From the NCBI GenBank assembly GCA_949361645.1, contig OX442415.1, positions 11,756,745 to 11,820,744 on the forward strand: a stretch of DNA of 64,000 nt, read 5' to 3'. The stretch comes from Spongilla lacustris (taxonomy: Eukaryota; Porifera; Demospongiae; Spongillida; Spongillidae). Positions 25,446 through 37,800 of the stretch are shown piece after piece. Positions within the stretch are counted from its first letter, which is position 1. Every line of letters starts with the position of its first letter. Position numbers and translations under genes: made by a program. Below the pieces are notes generated by a model. The model had not been told where the DNA came from. It was given only the letters and a program-made list of their open reading frames with translations, and ran no database searches.

Positions 25446-25964
25446 TACTTTAATTATTGCGTTACGTAATGCTTGTATTGTTTATCTACGTATAACGATA
25501 ACCACCTGCTTTGTTGCTACATGTACTGTTTCTATCCCTCCGCTTCTATCTACTGAGGTTGTTAGTTGTGTAGTTAGTTTGAAAGTTGCTTTTATGTCCA
25601 GTTAGCCGGTAGACCGTTGTGATGCCGCTACGCTTTCTGCCGATAATTCGCCAACATTGTGCACCGGGAACTACTATAATATAGGTCGGACCTTTGGTCG
25701 GCATACAACAAGCTAGGAACACAACGATAGCAGCGTCTTACCGTTAACCATACATACTATTACAATGCTCAACCTTACCACCATGTAACAGTGTTCTTTA
25801 AAGGAGGGAGGGGTTCCCCCTCCCTCACCCTCCCCTTTTTATTTCAATTCATGGAGTGTTGGTTACGTCCGTTATTTAGTAGTGGGGAGGGTGAGGGAGG
25901 GGGTACCCCTCCCTCTTACATAAAGAGTCAAATTAGTACGGGGGGGGAAACTGCATAAGTGCCG
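25399..25964. mobile_element. Inverted-repeat element with poly-C end
   Basis: GGGCACTCATGCAGTTTCCC at the left is matched in reverse by GGGAAACTGCATAAGTGCC at the right. A 30-base C run follows the left end. The stretch 25440-25690 is similar to the reverse complement of about 58880-59110, where the homopolymer is replaced by a TG run. This shows a dispersed family. No intact open frame is seen. Confidence 0.6.
25799..25921. repeat. GC-rich double palindrome nested in the poly-C element
   Basis: GGAGGGAGGGGTTCCCCCTC and the following CCTCACCCTCCCC recur in reverse complement at about 25885-25918. Each arm is itself a small hairpin. It looks like a short MITE inserted in the surrounding element. 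Similar sequence (GGGAGGGGGATATGCCCCCT) lies near 4475. Confidence 0.5.
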
Positions 25965-26349
25965 TGCCCTTTTTCGACCAGTGCCCTTTTTCGACCACGC
26001 AGACAAATTCTGCTCCCCAGATGGAAGCACAGAACAAAAGGAGACAGAAGGTACTTACAACGTATAATATGGAACTGTAGCCATACTTTTTCTTCGCGAT
26101 GGTATACGCGTGTGAAGTATACTGTGGTTTGAGCCGTGGTAACTATTAATAGTACATGTGCGTCGATAGAATGCCTATCCACGATTATGTTGCTTTATTT
26201 GTTTGGCGATGGAATTGCTTCCACAATCCGGGGTGCAATGGATAGCCTGTGCTCTTCAACAATAAGAGAGAGGTGTGGACTTTGTTGTAGATACATTGAT
26301 AAGTTCTCTGTGTGGGCATGGACTCTATACCCCCTGTTAACCAAGTAGA

Positions 26350-26600
26350 CCAAAGCCTGCACCCGTCCACCTTGAGATCAATGTCCTAGCCATCATCAAG
26401 TATCCTCATGTGTTAGACAACCCTCCTCTTAGTGTGCCCATCATTGAGACTGCATCCTACCTTTACCTACACTTCTCAGGTGTGCCTACCCATATGTTAT
26501 AGGAAGGAAGTGACTACTATTCTGACCCCAATCCATTGGTCCTTCCAGCTGCTCCTGTTCTCAGCATTCTAAGTGGAAATGGACTAGGGACAATTTTAAC
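26350..26600 (+). other. Coding-like fragment, unrecognised
   Basis: One frame reads EINVLAIIKYPHVLDNPPLS then IETASYLYLHFSGVPTHML and a stop. After the stop the same frame continues EGSDYYSDPNPLVLPAAPVL. The composition looks protein-like, but no family, start or splice structure is clear. It may be a decayed exon or chance. Confidence 0.2.
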
Positions 26601-26639
26601 TTGATGGGTATAAATGTGAAGCCATTAGTAGTACCTTCT

Positions 26640-27440
26640 CTTCTACTCCCCTCTTCTACGCCCCTCTCCTCCTTACCCTCTCCCTCCCCTCCCCCTCCCC
26701 TCCCCCTCCCCTCCCCTCCCCCTCCCCTCCCCCTCCCCCTCCTCTCTCTCTCCCCTCCCCCTCCTCTCTCCCTCCCCTCTCCCTCCCCTCTCCCTCCCTT
26801 CCCTCTCCTCCCTCCCTCTCCTCCCGCCCTTCTCCTCCCTCCCCTCTCCTCCCTCCCCTCTCCTCCCTCCCCTTTCCTCTCTCCTCCCTCCCCTCTTCTC
26901 CCTCCCCTCCCTCCTCCCTCCCCTCCCTCCCTCCCCTCCCTCCCTCCCCTCCCTCCCTCCCCTCCCTCCCTCCCCTCCTCTTTCCCTCTCCTCCCTCCCT
27001 CCCCTCTGCCCTCCCTCCCTTCCTCTCCTCCCTCCCCTCCTCCCTCCCCTCTCATCTCCCCCTCCCTCCCCCTCCCCTCTCCCTCTCCTCCCCTCTCCCT
27101 CTCCTCTCCTCCCCACTCCTCTCCCTCTCCTCCCCTCTCCCTCCCCCTCTCCTCCCCTCTCCTCCCCTCTCCTCCCCTCTCCCTCCCCCTCTCCTCCCCT
27201 CTCCCTCCCCCTCTCCTCCCCTCTCCCTCCCACTCTTCCTCCCCCACTCCTCCCCTCTCCCTCCCCCACTCCTCCCCTCTCCATCCCCTTCTCTCTCCTC
27301 CCCTCCCCCTCTCCTCCCATCCCCCTCTCCTCCCCTCTCCTCCCCTCTCCCTCCCCCTCTCCCTCCCCTCTCCCTCCCCCTCTCCTCCCCCTCTCCTCGC
27401 CTCTCCCTCCCCCTCTCCTCCCCTCTCCTCCCCCACACTC
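26640..27440 (+). repeat. 800-bp polypyrimidine (C/T) tract
   Basis: Almost unbroken CT/CCT/CCCT sequence on the plus strand, with polypurine on the minus strand, contains only isolated other bases. It has mirror-repeat character typical of triplex (H-DNA)-forming DNA. Open frames in both directions are composition artefacts. Confidence 0.93.
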
Positions 27441-29309
27441 ACTCCTCCCTCCCACCCATTCTATCTTATTACACTTTACTGTACTACACTTATGCCAGTT
27501 TAAACAGAATTCTCCTTATACACTTATAACTACACTGTCAAAGTACTGGTGCCATCAGATGGTGTATACTTAAGGTAACTCTGAACATTGATAGAATGCC
27601 CTCCTTTTCTTCCCTGTAGCCACCAAAGACTTCCATAGACTCTGCAAGGTTTCTGGAGCTGGTCTCTGTGGTACCAACTGAAGCCGCATTATTCATAGCC
27701 AAGCAAAACCGTTTATTGTGTGATGAAAAAAAAAGTATGGCTGCATTTGAATGGTGTTACTGTACACCTAATTGTACGATGCGGCATACCAACCGTCTTG
27801 AGAATTTGTCTGTGCTTGGTGTTTTCAGCCTAAAGCTACCCCTCAGGCTCTCCCTTACGATATCCGTATATAAATTGGCTGCGCGTTATTAAGGATTGCG
27901 AATTGTAGAGTGCGCATATGGTATAGTCTCTACTACGATGATACACCAGTTAAATGGGAGGGATGAACAGGTATTCGATGGTAAAATGAACACGATACAG
28001 CTCTCTCAAAAAACGCCATTTTAATGAGGCCATGGTGCATCTATCCGCAATGGATTTTTTTGGTTTACGGTATTGTCTAATTATGGACCAGTCGCAAAGG
28101 GCTGTGATTCAAAGCCCTCTATTATCAACATTATTCAAGATTATGGTTAGAGATACTTGATTTTAATAACTACTAATAAGTAACGCAGGATCTTAGTATG
28201 CAGTGGAACAGCACTGATTTCAAGTTACTGAGTTCAATAGTAAGTTATTAACATTTAAAAACGTAATTTGCTTTAAAGTTATTAAGATTGAAGCTGTTAT
28301 GGGGTGACTAATCTTAATAACTCACTAATTACTCCATGATTAAATGAAGTAAAAAACACAATTTGATTGTGTATTAGATCATGTAGTGGCCCTTTGGCAT
28401 TTTCAATAGTTTTGAATATAAAACTAGTAAAACGCTAAAAGTTGTCGTACATTTCTGTGTCAAATTAATTAATTGCCATGTATTTGATTTTATCTTTTGA
28501 ACTGTAAAAGATAATTGAATTTTAACAATGCATTTTGTAATCATGGTTATTGTGTAGTCATAAATTGATTTAGATTGATAATCCTATTTAGGAATTATGT
28601 TCGTTCAAAAGCGCTAGCGTTGCATTCTTTCGTAAAGGCCCTGTATATATAATCATAATAGATACATGGGACAGTGTCCAGCAAAATCGGGCTTGTGAGG
28701 TTATAATTTTATCACTATAAAAATTGTACGTTGTACTAATCAACACATCTTTGCGACCGTACAACCTTTTCCTTTCACTGTGGAAATCGATTTTTGTGAT
28801 CTACACATTTTCCGTGCCGTGGATACAACAATCGTTAACCCCGCGGGTTAGAAATCCACATTTCTCCACGTGTTGAAAACGCGTCAAATTCGGGTTGTAC
28901 ATACTGTGGCTATTGATTTGTTATTTCTATGTCATCTGTTACGGAGATACAGTTGAACAAACTATGGGCACGTTTTCCCGCTTGATTCGCGCCAATGGTA
29001 TTGGCAAATCGCGTCCCGCTCATGGTATGGGGAGACGGTGATTATATCATTGGCGCGAATCAAGCGGGAAAATGTGCATGTAGTTTACTCAACTGTATCT
29101 CCGTAACGGATGATTCAGAAACTAACGAACAGAATCAATCAATAGCTACAGGACTCCTCTATGCACAATCCGAATTTGACGCGTTTTCAACACTCGTACG
29201 TGGAGAAATGTGGATTTCTAACCCGCGGGGTTAGCGATTGTTGTATCCACGGCATGAAAAAGTATAGATCACAAAAATCGATATTCACACAGAGAAATGG
29301 TGTGGGAAC

Positions 29310-30523
29310 CAGTGTTGCCCCCGCCAGCCTTGGCCGTCCGGCAGCCGCGAAAATTTGCCAAAATTTGTGCTGACCGCCATTGGCCGCGGGCCGTCAATGT
29401 GTCTGGCCGTCTGAGCCGTCAAAGTATGGTGACCGTCAGAATTTTACGGCTGACCGTAAAAAAATATTTACCGGTCACTGACGGTCAATTAGCTACTGCA
29501 ATATGGCTGACGATATCGAAGAACCACAAGAATTTATCTTGGTTGATAGCTTCCCAGAAAGCACAGGCTTATGCCAGGTTCAAAGAAGGGATTTACAATA
29601 TTGCTGGTATGGTACTGATGATGCACCTGCAGATGTCCAATTATGCATGTATTATAGTATCTGTGGTCCAATTGATCTTGAACGGAGATGACATGCATGC
29701 ACAACAATTGCATTGGATGCTTTTTAAAATGATTTTGATAAACACGACGCAGAGCGTTTGGCTGCTGATCCTACTGTGATGCAGATAACCATGCAGCAAA
29801 GAGATGCATGGTAGACGATGAGTTTAGTCGAGACCTATCAGCAAAATCCACTAATTGGCGTGTAAATAATGTCATGGACTGGTGTAGCAGAAATTTTCCG
29901 AATATAGCAAAGATGGCACTAAAATATTTGGCTGTTCCAGTGTCAAGTACACCTTCTGAACGTGTTTTTCCCAATTGAAGCTATAATCCTTGACAGAAAG
30001 AGGTGCATGCATGCATGCATGGAGAATTGAGGCAGGCAGGCTTGAAAAGATTTTGCTTTTACGCTGCAAAAAGAACTTCAGTGCCAGCCCTAATTTCCAT
30101 CCTCACCTCCTTAGGCTGTTTCCATTATGTCCATATATATTCTTCTTTGTATTTATCCGTTGAATCATTGCTATATATATGATTTCATCTGGTATCAGTA
30201 GAAAGCCGCACCTATATACACATGCAAACCGATGACCATGTGCATGCGGAGTTATATACGCTGCCAATACAGTAATATAATACACGTATGCAAGTTTTGA
30301 CCGACTAAGACCGTCTGCCGTGACCGGTAAGTATAAACTGGCGGTTTTTGACGGTCCAAAACTGACCGTGACCGTGCCGGATAGGTTTCAAACGGCCTGC
30401 CCGTGATCGTGACCGTATGGGCTGGTCACGGCTATCTCTAGCCGTGACCGTGACCGCCAGAGGTCTATTCCGGTCAACTGGCCGTCCGTGACTTCCTCCA
30501 ACCGGTCAACCGCGGCAACACTG
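29310..30523 (+). mobile_element. hAT DNA transposon, 1.2 kb, decayed
   Basis: The ends are CAGTGTTGCC...GGCAACACTG, the CAGNGNTGCC type of hAT elements. A perfect 8-bp target duplication GTGGGAAC lies at 29302-29309 and 30524-30531. Subterminal regions carry many GACCGTGACCG motifs, likely transposase-binding repeats. The element is inserted in the right arm of a fold-back element. Confidence 0.92.
29503..29990 (+). pseudogene. hAT transposase remnant
   Basis: The open stretch from 29503 reads MADDIEEPQEFILVDSFPES. Near 29860-29985 a frame reads DWCSRNFPNIAKMALKYLAV then PVSSTPSERVF, which matches the hAT C-terminal dimerisation region (FP..A..YL.VP.SS...ERVF). Stops follow immediately, and most of the catalytic RNase H-like region is missing. 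Not functional. Confidence 0.75.
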
Positions 30524-30790
30524 GTGGGAACAAGTGTACGAAATTTGAAAGAAATATGTTGTACCGTCGCGAAGATGTGCTGTTTAGTACAACGTGCAAT
30601 TTTTATAGTGATAAAATTATAACCCCACAAGCCCAATTTTGCTGGACACTGTCCCACATATGTTATAATATATATATAATTATATTATATAATTATATAT
30701 ATATATGGCGTAAACAGCTCCCTATCTAGTACCCCATCCCAATAGCAAGAAATTTGGTCCAGCATTCCCTCCTATATTGAATTTATTTAG

Positions 30791-31209
30791 CTCTTTGGGT
30801 GCCAAGGGCCTATTTATATCTACACATCACAGTCCAATGTCGATGATATCAGGACATACATGTAAATGGATGTACAACAATAACTCCATTCTGTTCTTGA
30901 AGATGGGTGCAATGAGTTAAGTAGAATGGTACATGCATAAAATTATAGCAATTAAGTAGTACAACTCGTCAAATTTTGGCAACTCTACATAAACTGTTAC
31001 CAGTACATCCCACAGGTCATGCTTACATGTGCACATTTTGAATGTGGGAGAAACAAACGCAAGTAGCTATCAGCAATTGACAGTTTATGGAGCAAATCGT
31101 ATACATGTACAGTACTTGAGTGACATTATTTGATAAATGTAATGTTCATGCACAAGGTATACCATGTACATAATTGTATCATTATTATACACATATGGCA
31201 CCCAAAGAG
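30791..31209. mobile_element. MITE with CTCTTTGGGTGCC ends, copy 1
   Basis: The ends CTCTTTGGGTGCCA and TGGCACCCAAAGAG are exact inverted repeats. The right flank is TTAA and the left flank is TTAG, compatible with a TTAA target as in piggyBac-type elements with one change. The 419-bp interior is non-coding. A second copy in opposite orientation lies 185 bp away. Confidence 0.75.
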
Positions 31210-31393
31210 TTAAAGAGTGCTCCATACCGCAAAAAGATGCCTGTTACAGTTGTCGTCTGCTTGGTTCTGACTTGTTTTCAAATGTGAACAAATTCATTAC
31301 TGGAATACACTAGTGGAATCTAAGCATCATCTGTACCCACAGGCAATCTGGCAGTTTTTTCATATGCATGGAACTGAATAATTCATAGTGTAT

Positions 31394-31807
31394 CTCTTTG
31401 GGTGCCAGATTGTATAATAATGATACAATTATGTACATGGTTTACCTTGTGCATGAACATTACATGTATTAAATAAAGTTTGCATGTCACTCAAGTACTG
31501 TACATGTATATGATTTGCTCCATAAACTGTCAGTTGCTGATAACTACTTGTGTTAGTTTCTCCCACATCAAAAATGTGCACAAGTAGCATTTGACCTGTG
31601 GGATGCACTGGTAACAGTTTATGTAGAGTTGCTGAAATTTGAAGAGTTGCTATGATTAGTTATGCATGCATGCACCATATTAATTCCTCCTAGCCTACTA
31701 AACTCATTGCACCCATCTTCAAGAACAGAATGGAGTTATTATTGTACATCTATTTCTGCTATCATGGACATTGGGCTGTGATATATATGCTCTTGGCACC
31801 CAAAGGG
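31394..31807. mobile_element. MITE with CTCTTTGGGTGCC ends, copy 2 (inverted)
   Basis: Read in reverse complement, this matches 30791-31209 along almost its full length (shared GAACAGAATGGAGTTATT, CATAAACTGTCA). Together the two copies make a palindrome of about 1 kb. There is no coding content. Confidence 0.78.
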
Positions 31808-32166
31808 TTATGCATCAAACAAGTGTTGGCTCAGAGCCCCAGACCCTGATTCGAGAGCACTACTCCCTATAGCTGGGCGAGAGGGGTGCACCTTTCCCAG
31901 GGCTTTCTCAATTTCATACAAACCCTGCATCTGGCTACCATACATACAATTATTATCCACTGTTTGAATCCACTAACAGCCTGCTTTTCACCCCCTCCCC
32001 TCCCCCCCAACACACAACCTGGATACGGGCCTGCCAACTCTACCGTACGTGCACAGTGGTATAGGCCTACGGTCCGTATCGAGTAGTGTGTGTATGCATA
32101 TGATATGCATGCAAACAAGGCCGTCACGCCTCACAGGTACATAGTTTTAACAGCGCAACATGCACA

Positions 32167-32240
32167 CAGGCCGGGGCGGATCATCCAGGATTTCAGAAAA
32201 GGGGGTGTTGTTAATGAATAATAAGACGAGCGGCGCGAGA

Positions 32241-32276
<36 letters not shown>

Positions 32277-33254
32277 CCCCCAAACCCCGTAAAACTGCGT
32301 GCAGAAAAAAAAAAAAAAATTGGACAAAAGGGGGGGTTGCAACCAGGGCTGCCGCGATATATCGTGATATGCGATATATCGCGATATTTTTTATATATCG
32401 CGCAGATATTTTTTGGTCATATCGCGATACAAACGTACATAGATATACGGAGAATAGACGGAGAAAGACGGAAATATACGAAATTCATTCAGCAGATGCA
32501 ACTAGTGTTGGGCCACGTACACGTACATTCGAATTCCGCTGTGGTGCTGCGTACTGTAAATTATCCGCCTCCATCGAAATATAAATTAGCCGCCCGTGTA
32601 AGTATACGTGTAACCGCGAACGCTTAAAATAAGTCCTCTTTTTCACCATACCTGAAATATTGTCACGGAAGAGTTCACGGTTTAAACACGAGTTTTTTTT
32701 TCGATAAGGAAGATGCACACGACCATAAAATGAATCATTATGTGATCAGAAAGCTGTTCAATCACGCAGTTATTTAATCCTCACTTAAATTCCTTTCCTG
32801 CATGGAGTGTGGTATCATGCCCATGAATAGAGTGTTGCCAAAATGGTATAAGGAAGTATCTGGCTATCTTAGCCTCGACTGTACCTTTAGAAAGGGCTTG
32901 CTTCACGGCATGAGTTATACAGAAATCATGCACGAAGTCACTTACTCGACCGGCTGGATAAATACACTTTTTGTTATACCGGGGTCACTTCCCCTTCCCC
33001 CCCGCCCCCCCCCCCCCCCCCTCCCCCCCCATCCCCATACCCCGGGCCGGCCTCCCCCCCTTCCGCGCCATATAGCATTTTATGCGTTTGTTCTTGTGTC
33101 GCCACCATGCACAACAACGCAGCTTCTACTTGCATGAAAATAGTGTGGTTATTGATAAATAATTGCTCGATGAATATACTTAAAAATATCGCGATACTAT
33201 ATCGCGATACAGGCGATATCGGCTAAAGACCATATCGCGGCAGCACTGGTTGCA

Positions 33255-33295
<41 letters not shown>

Positions 33296-33324
33296 TTCCC
33301 CTCCCCTCCCTGTATCCGCCCCTG
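32167..33324. mobile_element. Poly-G-bordered hAT-like element with TGCACA target copies
   Basis: The termini are CAGGCCGGGGCGGAT and ATCCGCCCCTG, inverted copies of the CAGGGGCGGAT family end. The flanks TGCACA (32161-32166 and 33325-33330) are identical. Just inside each end lies a homopolymer: about 29 G at 32244-32272 and about 39 C at 33257-33295. No transposase is present. A second element is nested inside at 32344-33248. Confidence 0.75.
32344..33248. mobile_element. Nested hAT-like element with TATCGCGATA subterminal repeats
   Basis: The ends CAGGGCTGCCGCGATAT and ATATCGCGGCAGCACTG are inverted repeats with one mismatch. The flanks GTTGCAAC and GTTGCAAA agree in 7 of 8 bases, as expected for a hAT 8-bp duplication. 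Both subterminal regions are packed with palindromic ATATCGCGATAT motifs. The middle (about 32800-33130) has an uninterpreted open stretch and a C-rich tract. No transposase is recognised. Confidence 0.8.
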
Positions 33325-33517
33325 TGCACACTTTTAAAAAGTTGAGTATTACTCCCGACATGCTCTATCCTCACCTTGTTAAACAGCTACTGACGCAAAT
33401 CAGAAATGTGCTATAGCTAAAAAGAGCTACTATATATAGTCTTATAAAAAGATCACGTGATGCACTAGTAACCGACAAATAGTTCCCATCCGGTTATCGG
33501 TTATCTCGTGACGTACG

Positions 33518-33529
33518 CACGTGACGTCA
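33518..33529. promoter_or_regulatory. Overlapping E-box and CRE motifs
   Basis: CACGTGACGTCA combines CACGTG with a full TGACGTCA palindrome. Further CACGTG-like and GTGACGTACG sequence lies within 60 bp. This resembles a core promoter, but no gene start is recognised next to it, so the role is unknown. Confidence 0.25.
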
Positions 33530-34019
33530 TGTTTAGACCCTGGCCCTATAGGCTAATCTTAATATACAAAATAGGGCCCGGGGACGAGGCAAGAGTACGC
33601 GTGAACGGTTTTGTTTTCGATTTCATGGGGCTGCACCAGCTTCCATGATTGAGTTGTATACTGCAAAGAGATTAGAGCCCATTTATTGCAGCATTCACAG
33701 CCTTGAATAGGGTATATTTCAAACACTTTGCCTTGTGTATATGCCACCAGAACAGCTTCTTCTGTTCATTTAATATTACAATATTTATTTAGACTAAACT
33801 AACCCACCATGCTGGTGGAAAACCATAAAATAGGCAGAGTGGCCTAAACAGTTATGCCTATATAATTAGGATGGAGTATTTTTATGTAGTTAGGACATAC
33901 ATGTTTTGCATTTCAATATATGTCTGAGGCCTGAAACACTTGTAAGGGTATATATATATGTAGATTATACTGTTTACATCGATGTCATGTGGGTCTGGGA
34001 ACGAGACTACTTGTAGATA

Positions 34020-34500
34020 AGGGCATGGTGAGCAGGGGGAAGAAGGGTATGGTGGGATTAGGGGCATGGTGGGCAGGGGGAAGAGGGGCATGGTGGGCAG
34101 GGGGAAGAGGGGCATTGTGGGCAGGGGAAGAGAGGCATGGTGGGCAGGGGAAGAGGGGTATGGTGGGCAGGGAAAGAGGGGCATTGTGGGCAGGGGAAGA
34201 GAGGCATGGTGGGCAGGGGAAGTTGGGTATGGTGGGCAGGGGGAAGAGGGGCATGGTGGGCAGGGGAAGAGAGGCATGGTGGGCAGGGGAAGAGGGGCAT
34301 GGTGGGCAGGGGGAAGAGGGGTATGGTGGGCAGGGGAAGATGGGCATGGTGGGCAGGGGGAAGAGGGGCATGGTGGGCAGGGGAAGAAGGGCATGGTGGG
34401 CAGGGGGAAGAAAGGGCATGGTGGGCAGGGGGAAGAAGGGCATGGTGGGCAGGGGGAAGAAGGGCATGGTGGGCAGGGGGAAGAGGGGTATGGTGGGAAG
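34020..34500 (+). repeat. 23-24-bp G-rich minisatellite (GGGCATGGTGGGCAGGGGAA)
   Basis: About 20 units of GGGCATGGTGGGCAGGGG(G)AAGA(G/A) occur. The array is preceded by a unique block (33885-34019) and followed by the 3' end of gene C. The same order (unique block, array, gene) recurs at 53925-54987, so array and flanks were copied together. Open frames here are artefacts of a stop-free unit. Confidence 0.93.
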
Positions 34501-34851
34501 AGGGTCGGATTAACCACTTTTCCCTAAAAACAAAATTATCAGTTCACATGTGTGAAGGTGCATGCATTTAGGACTTTTTGCACGCAAACATTATTCATAT
34601 TCAGCCAATCAAAAGGGACCTCCCCCCCACCCATCCCACCCCCCTGTTCAACTGGAGCACTCACTATACTGCATGTGGTTACTGCCGTGGCAAGGGAAAG
34701 CAGATTAGTAGGTGGGGCAGGGGGAAGAGGCAGTGAAGAAGATAATAAAATAGAACTCTAAAGAATATGTGATGTGTGACAAAATTGAACAACAGATATG
34801 CATGATTAGAAGTTAGCTGAAACGTTGCATGCTAAATGTATTGACATCTTG

Positions 34852-37800
34852 TTATCTAAACTTGTCCATGCTGTCCATGTTATCATCTAGTCTCCTAATG
34901 GTAGCGGTCAACAGACGAGGGCGGCGACGTTCTCTGTCTGAATTGGGTGCCATTGTGAAGGTGGAGAAAAATGGCGTGCTAAATGTAGGAATGGTCACTT
35001 GGCTGGTTTCCTTTGGCTCCATTTCGTCCTCCTCTGAGCAGCTGTCCTCTGTCGCAATCTCCTCAAACCCGCTGTCTGCAAGGGCTAGCTTGTTCAATTG
35101 AAGAGCACCGTCTGAGAGCAAGGAATCAGCACGGGAAATGGTGCAAGCCTTGCACCCACAATCATGAGCCAGTGTCCTCTTCAGCTCCAGTGTCACATGT
35201 CCAGCTCTCTTCACTCCAGTGTCACATGTCCAGCCCTCTTCACTCCAGTGTCACATGTCCAGCCCTCTTGCACTCGAGTGTCACATGTCCAGCTCCAGTG
35301 TCACATGTCCAGCCCTCTTCACTCCAGTGTCACATGTCCAGCCCTCTTCAGCTCCAGTGTCACATGTCCAGCCCTCTTCACTCCAGTGTCCTCTTCAGCT
35401 CCAGTGTCACATGTCCAGCCCTCTTCACTCCAGTGTCACATGTCCAGCCCTCTTCATTCCAGTGTCACATGTCCAGCCCTCTTCACTCCAGTGTCACATG
35501 TCCAGCCCTCTTCACTCCAGTGTCACATGTCCAGCCCTCTTCACTCCAGTGTCACATGTCCAGCCCTCTTCACTCCAGTGTCACATGTCCAGCCTTCTTC
35601 ACTCCAGTGTCACATGTCCAGCCCTCTTCACTCCAGTGTCGCTCCAGTGTCACATGTCCAGCCCTCTTCACTCCAGTGTCACATGTCCAGCTCTCTTCAG
35701 CTCCAGTGTCACATGTCCAGCCCTCTTCACTCCAGTGTCACAAGTCCAGCCCTCTTCACTCCAGTGTCACATGTCCAGCCCTCTTCACTCGAGTGTCACA
35801 TGTCCAGCCCTCTTCAGCTCCAGTGTCACATGTCCAGCCCTCTTCAGCTCCAGTGTCACATGCCCAGCCCTCTTCACTCAAGTGTCACATGTCCAGCCCT
35901 CTTCAGCTCCAGTGTTACATGTCCAGCCCTCTTCAGCTCCAGTGTCACATCTCCAGCCCTCTTCAGCTCCAGTGTCACATGTCCAGCCCTCTTCAGCTCC
36001 AGTGTCACATCTCCAGCCCTCTTCAGCTCCAGTGTCACAGTCCAGCCCTCTTCACTAGTGTCACATGTCCAGCCCTCTTCACTCGAGTGTCACAAGTCCA
36101 GCCCTCTTCAGCTCCAGTGTCACATGTCCAGCCCTCTTCACTCCAGTGTCCTCTTCAGCTCCAGTGTCACATGTCCAGCCCTCTTCACTCCAGTGTCACA
36201 TGTCCAGCCCTCTTCACTCCAGTGTCACATGTCCAGCCCTTTTCACTCCAGTGTCACATGTCCAGCCCTCTTCACTCCAGTGTCACATGTCCAGCCCTCT
36301 TCACTCCAGTGTCACTCCAGTGTCACATGTCCAGCCCTCTTCACTCCAGTGTCACTCCAGTGTCACATGTCCAGCCCTCTTCAGCTCCAGTGTCACATGT
36401 CCAGCCCTCTTCACTCCAGTGTCACATGTCCAGCCCTCTTCACTCCAGTGTCACATGTCCAGCTCTCTTCAGCTCCAGTGTCACATGTCCAGCCCTCTTC
36501 ACTCCAGTGTCACAAGTCCAGCCCTCTTCACTCCAGTGTCACATGTCCAGCCCTCTTCACTCGAGTGTCACATGTCCAGCCCTCTTCAGCTCCAGTGTCA
36601 CATGTCCAGCCCTCTTCAGCTCCAGTGTCACATGTCCAGCCCTCTTCAGCTCCAGTGTCACATGCCCAGCCCTCTTCACTCAAGTGTCACATGTCCAGCC
36701 CTCTTCAGCTCCAGTGTTACATGTCCAGTCCTCTTCAGCTCCAGTGTCACATCTCCAGCCCTCTTCAGCTCCAGTGTCACATGTCCAGCCCTCTTCAGCT
36801 CCAGTGTCACATCTCCAGCCCTCTTCAGCTCCAGTGTCACAGTCCAGCCCTCTTCACTAGAGTGTCACATGTCCAGCCCTCTTCACTCGAGTGTCACAAG
36901 TCCAGCCCTCTTCAGCTCCAGTGTCACATGTCCAGCCCTCTTCACTCCAGTGCCCTCTTCAGCTCCAGTGTCACATGTCCAGCCCTCTTCACTCCAGTGT
37001 CCTCTTCAGCTCCAGTGTCCTCTTCAGCTCCAGTGTCACATGTCCAGCCCTCTTCACTCCAGTGTCACATGTCCAGCCCTCTTCACTCCAGTGTCACTCC
37101 AGTGTCACATGTCCAGCCCTCTTCACTCCAGTGTCACTCCAGTGTCACATGTCCAGCCCTCTTCACTCCAGTGTCACATGTCCAGCTCTCTTCACTCCAG
37201 TGTCACATGTCCAGCCCTCTTCAGCTCCAGTGTCACATGTTCAGCCCTCTTCACTCCAATGTCACAAGTCCAGCCCTCTTCACTCCAGTGTCACATGTCC
37301 AGCTCTCTTCAGCTCCAGTGTCACATGTCCAGCCCTCTTCACTCCAGTGTCACAAGTCCAGCCCTCTTCACTCCAGTGTCACATGTCCAGCCCTCTTCAC
37401 TCGAGTGTCACATGTCCAGCCCTCTTCAGCTCCAGTGTCACATGTCCAGCCCTCTTCAGCTCCAGTGTCACATGTCCAGCCCTCTTCAGCTCCAGTGTCA
37501 CATGCCCAGCCCTCTTCAGCTCCAGTGTCACATGTCCAGCCCTCTTCAGCTCCAGTGTCACATGTCCAGCCCTCTTCAGCTCCAGTGTCACATGTCCAGC
37601 CCTCTTCAGCTCCAGTGTCACATGCCCAGCCCTCTTCAGCTCCAGTGTCACATGTCCAGCCCTCTTCAGCTCCAGTGTCACATGTCCAGCCCTCTTCAGC
37701 TCCAGTGTCACATGCCCAGCCCTCTTCACTCAAGTGTCACATGTCCAGCCCTCTTCAGCTCCAGTGTCACATGCCCAGCCCTCTTCACTCAAGTGTCACA

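Larger units (their letters stand above)
24943..28643. mobile_element. Possible mariner-like element marked by two facing termini
   Basis: TA-flanked CAGGGTCTTTGCGAAAGAAC at 24943 is matched in reverse complement by TTCTTTCGTAAAGGCCCTG ending at 28643, also followed by TA. The ends agree over about 28 bases with a few mismatches. The 3.7 kb between holds other repeats and no transposase. The two ends may belong to one element that has collected insertions, or to two separate MITEs. Confidence 0.4.
28667..30656. mobile_element. Fold-back (long inverted-repeat) element interrupted by a hAT
   Basis: The left arm 28667-28997 starts TGGGACAGTGTCCAGCAAAA. The right arm runs 29048-29309 and resumes at 30524-30656. 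They are reverse complements with a 50-base loop (28998-29047) and one indel. The right arm is split by the hAT element at 29310-30523, and removing it with one target copy restores the arm. No coding sequence belongs to the fold-back itself. Confidence 0.85.
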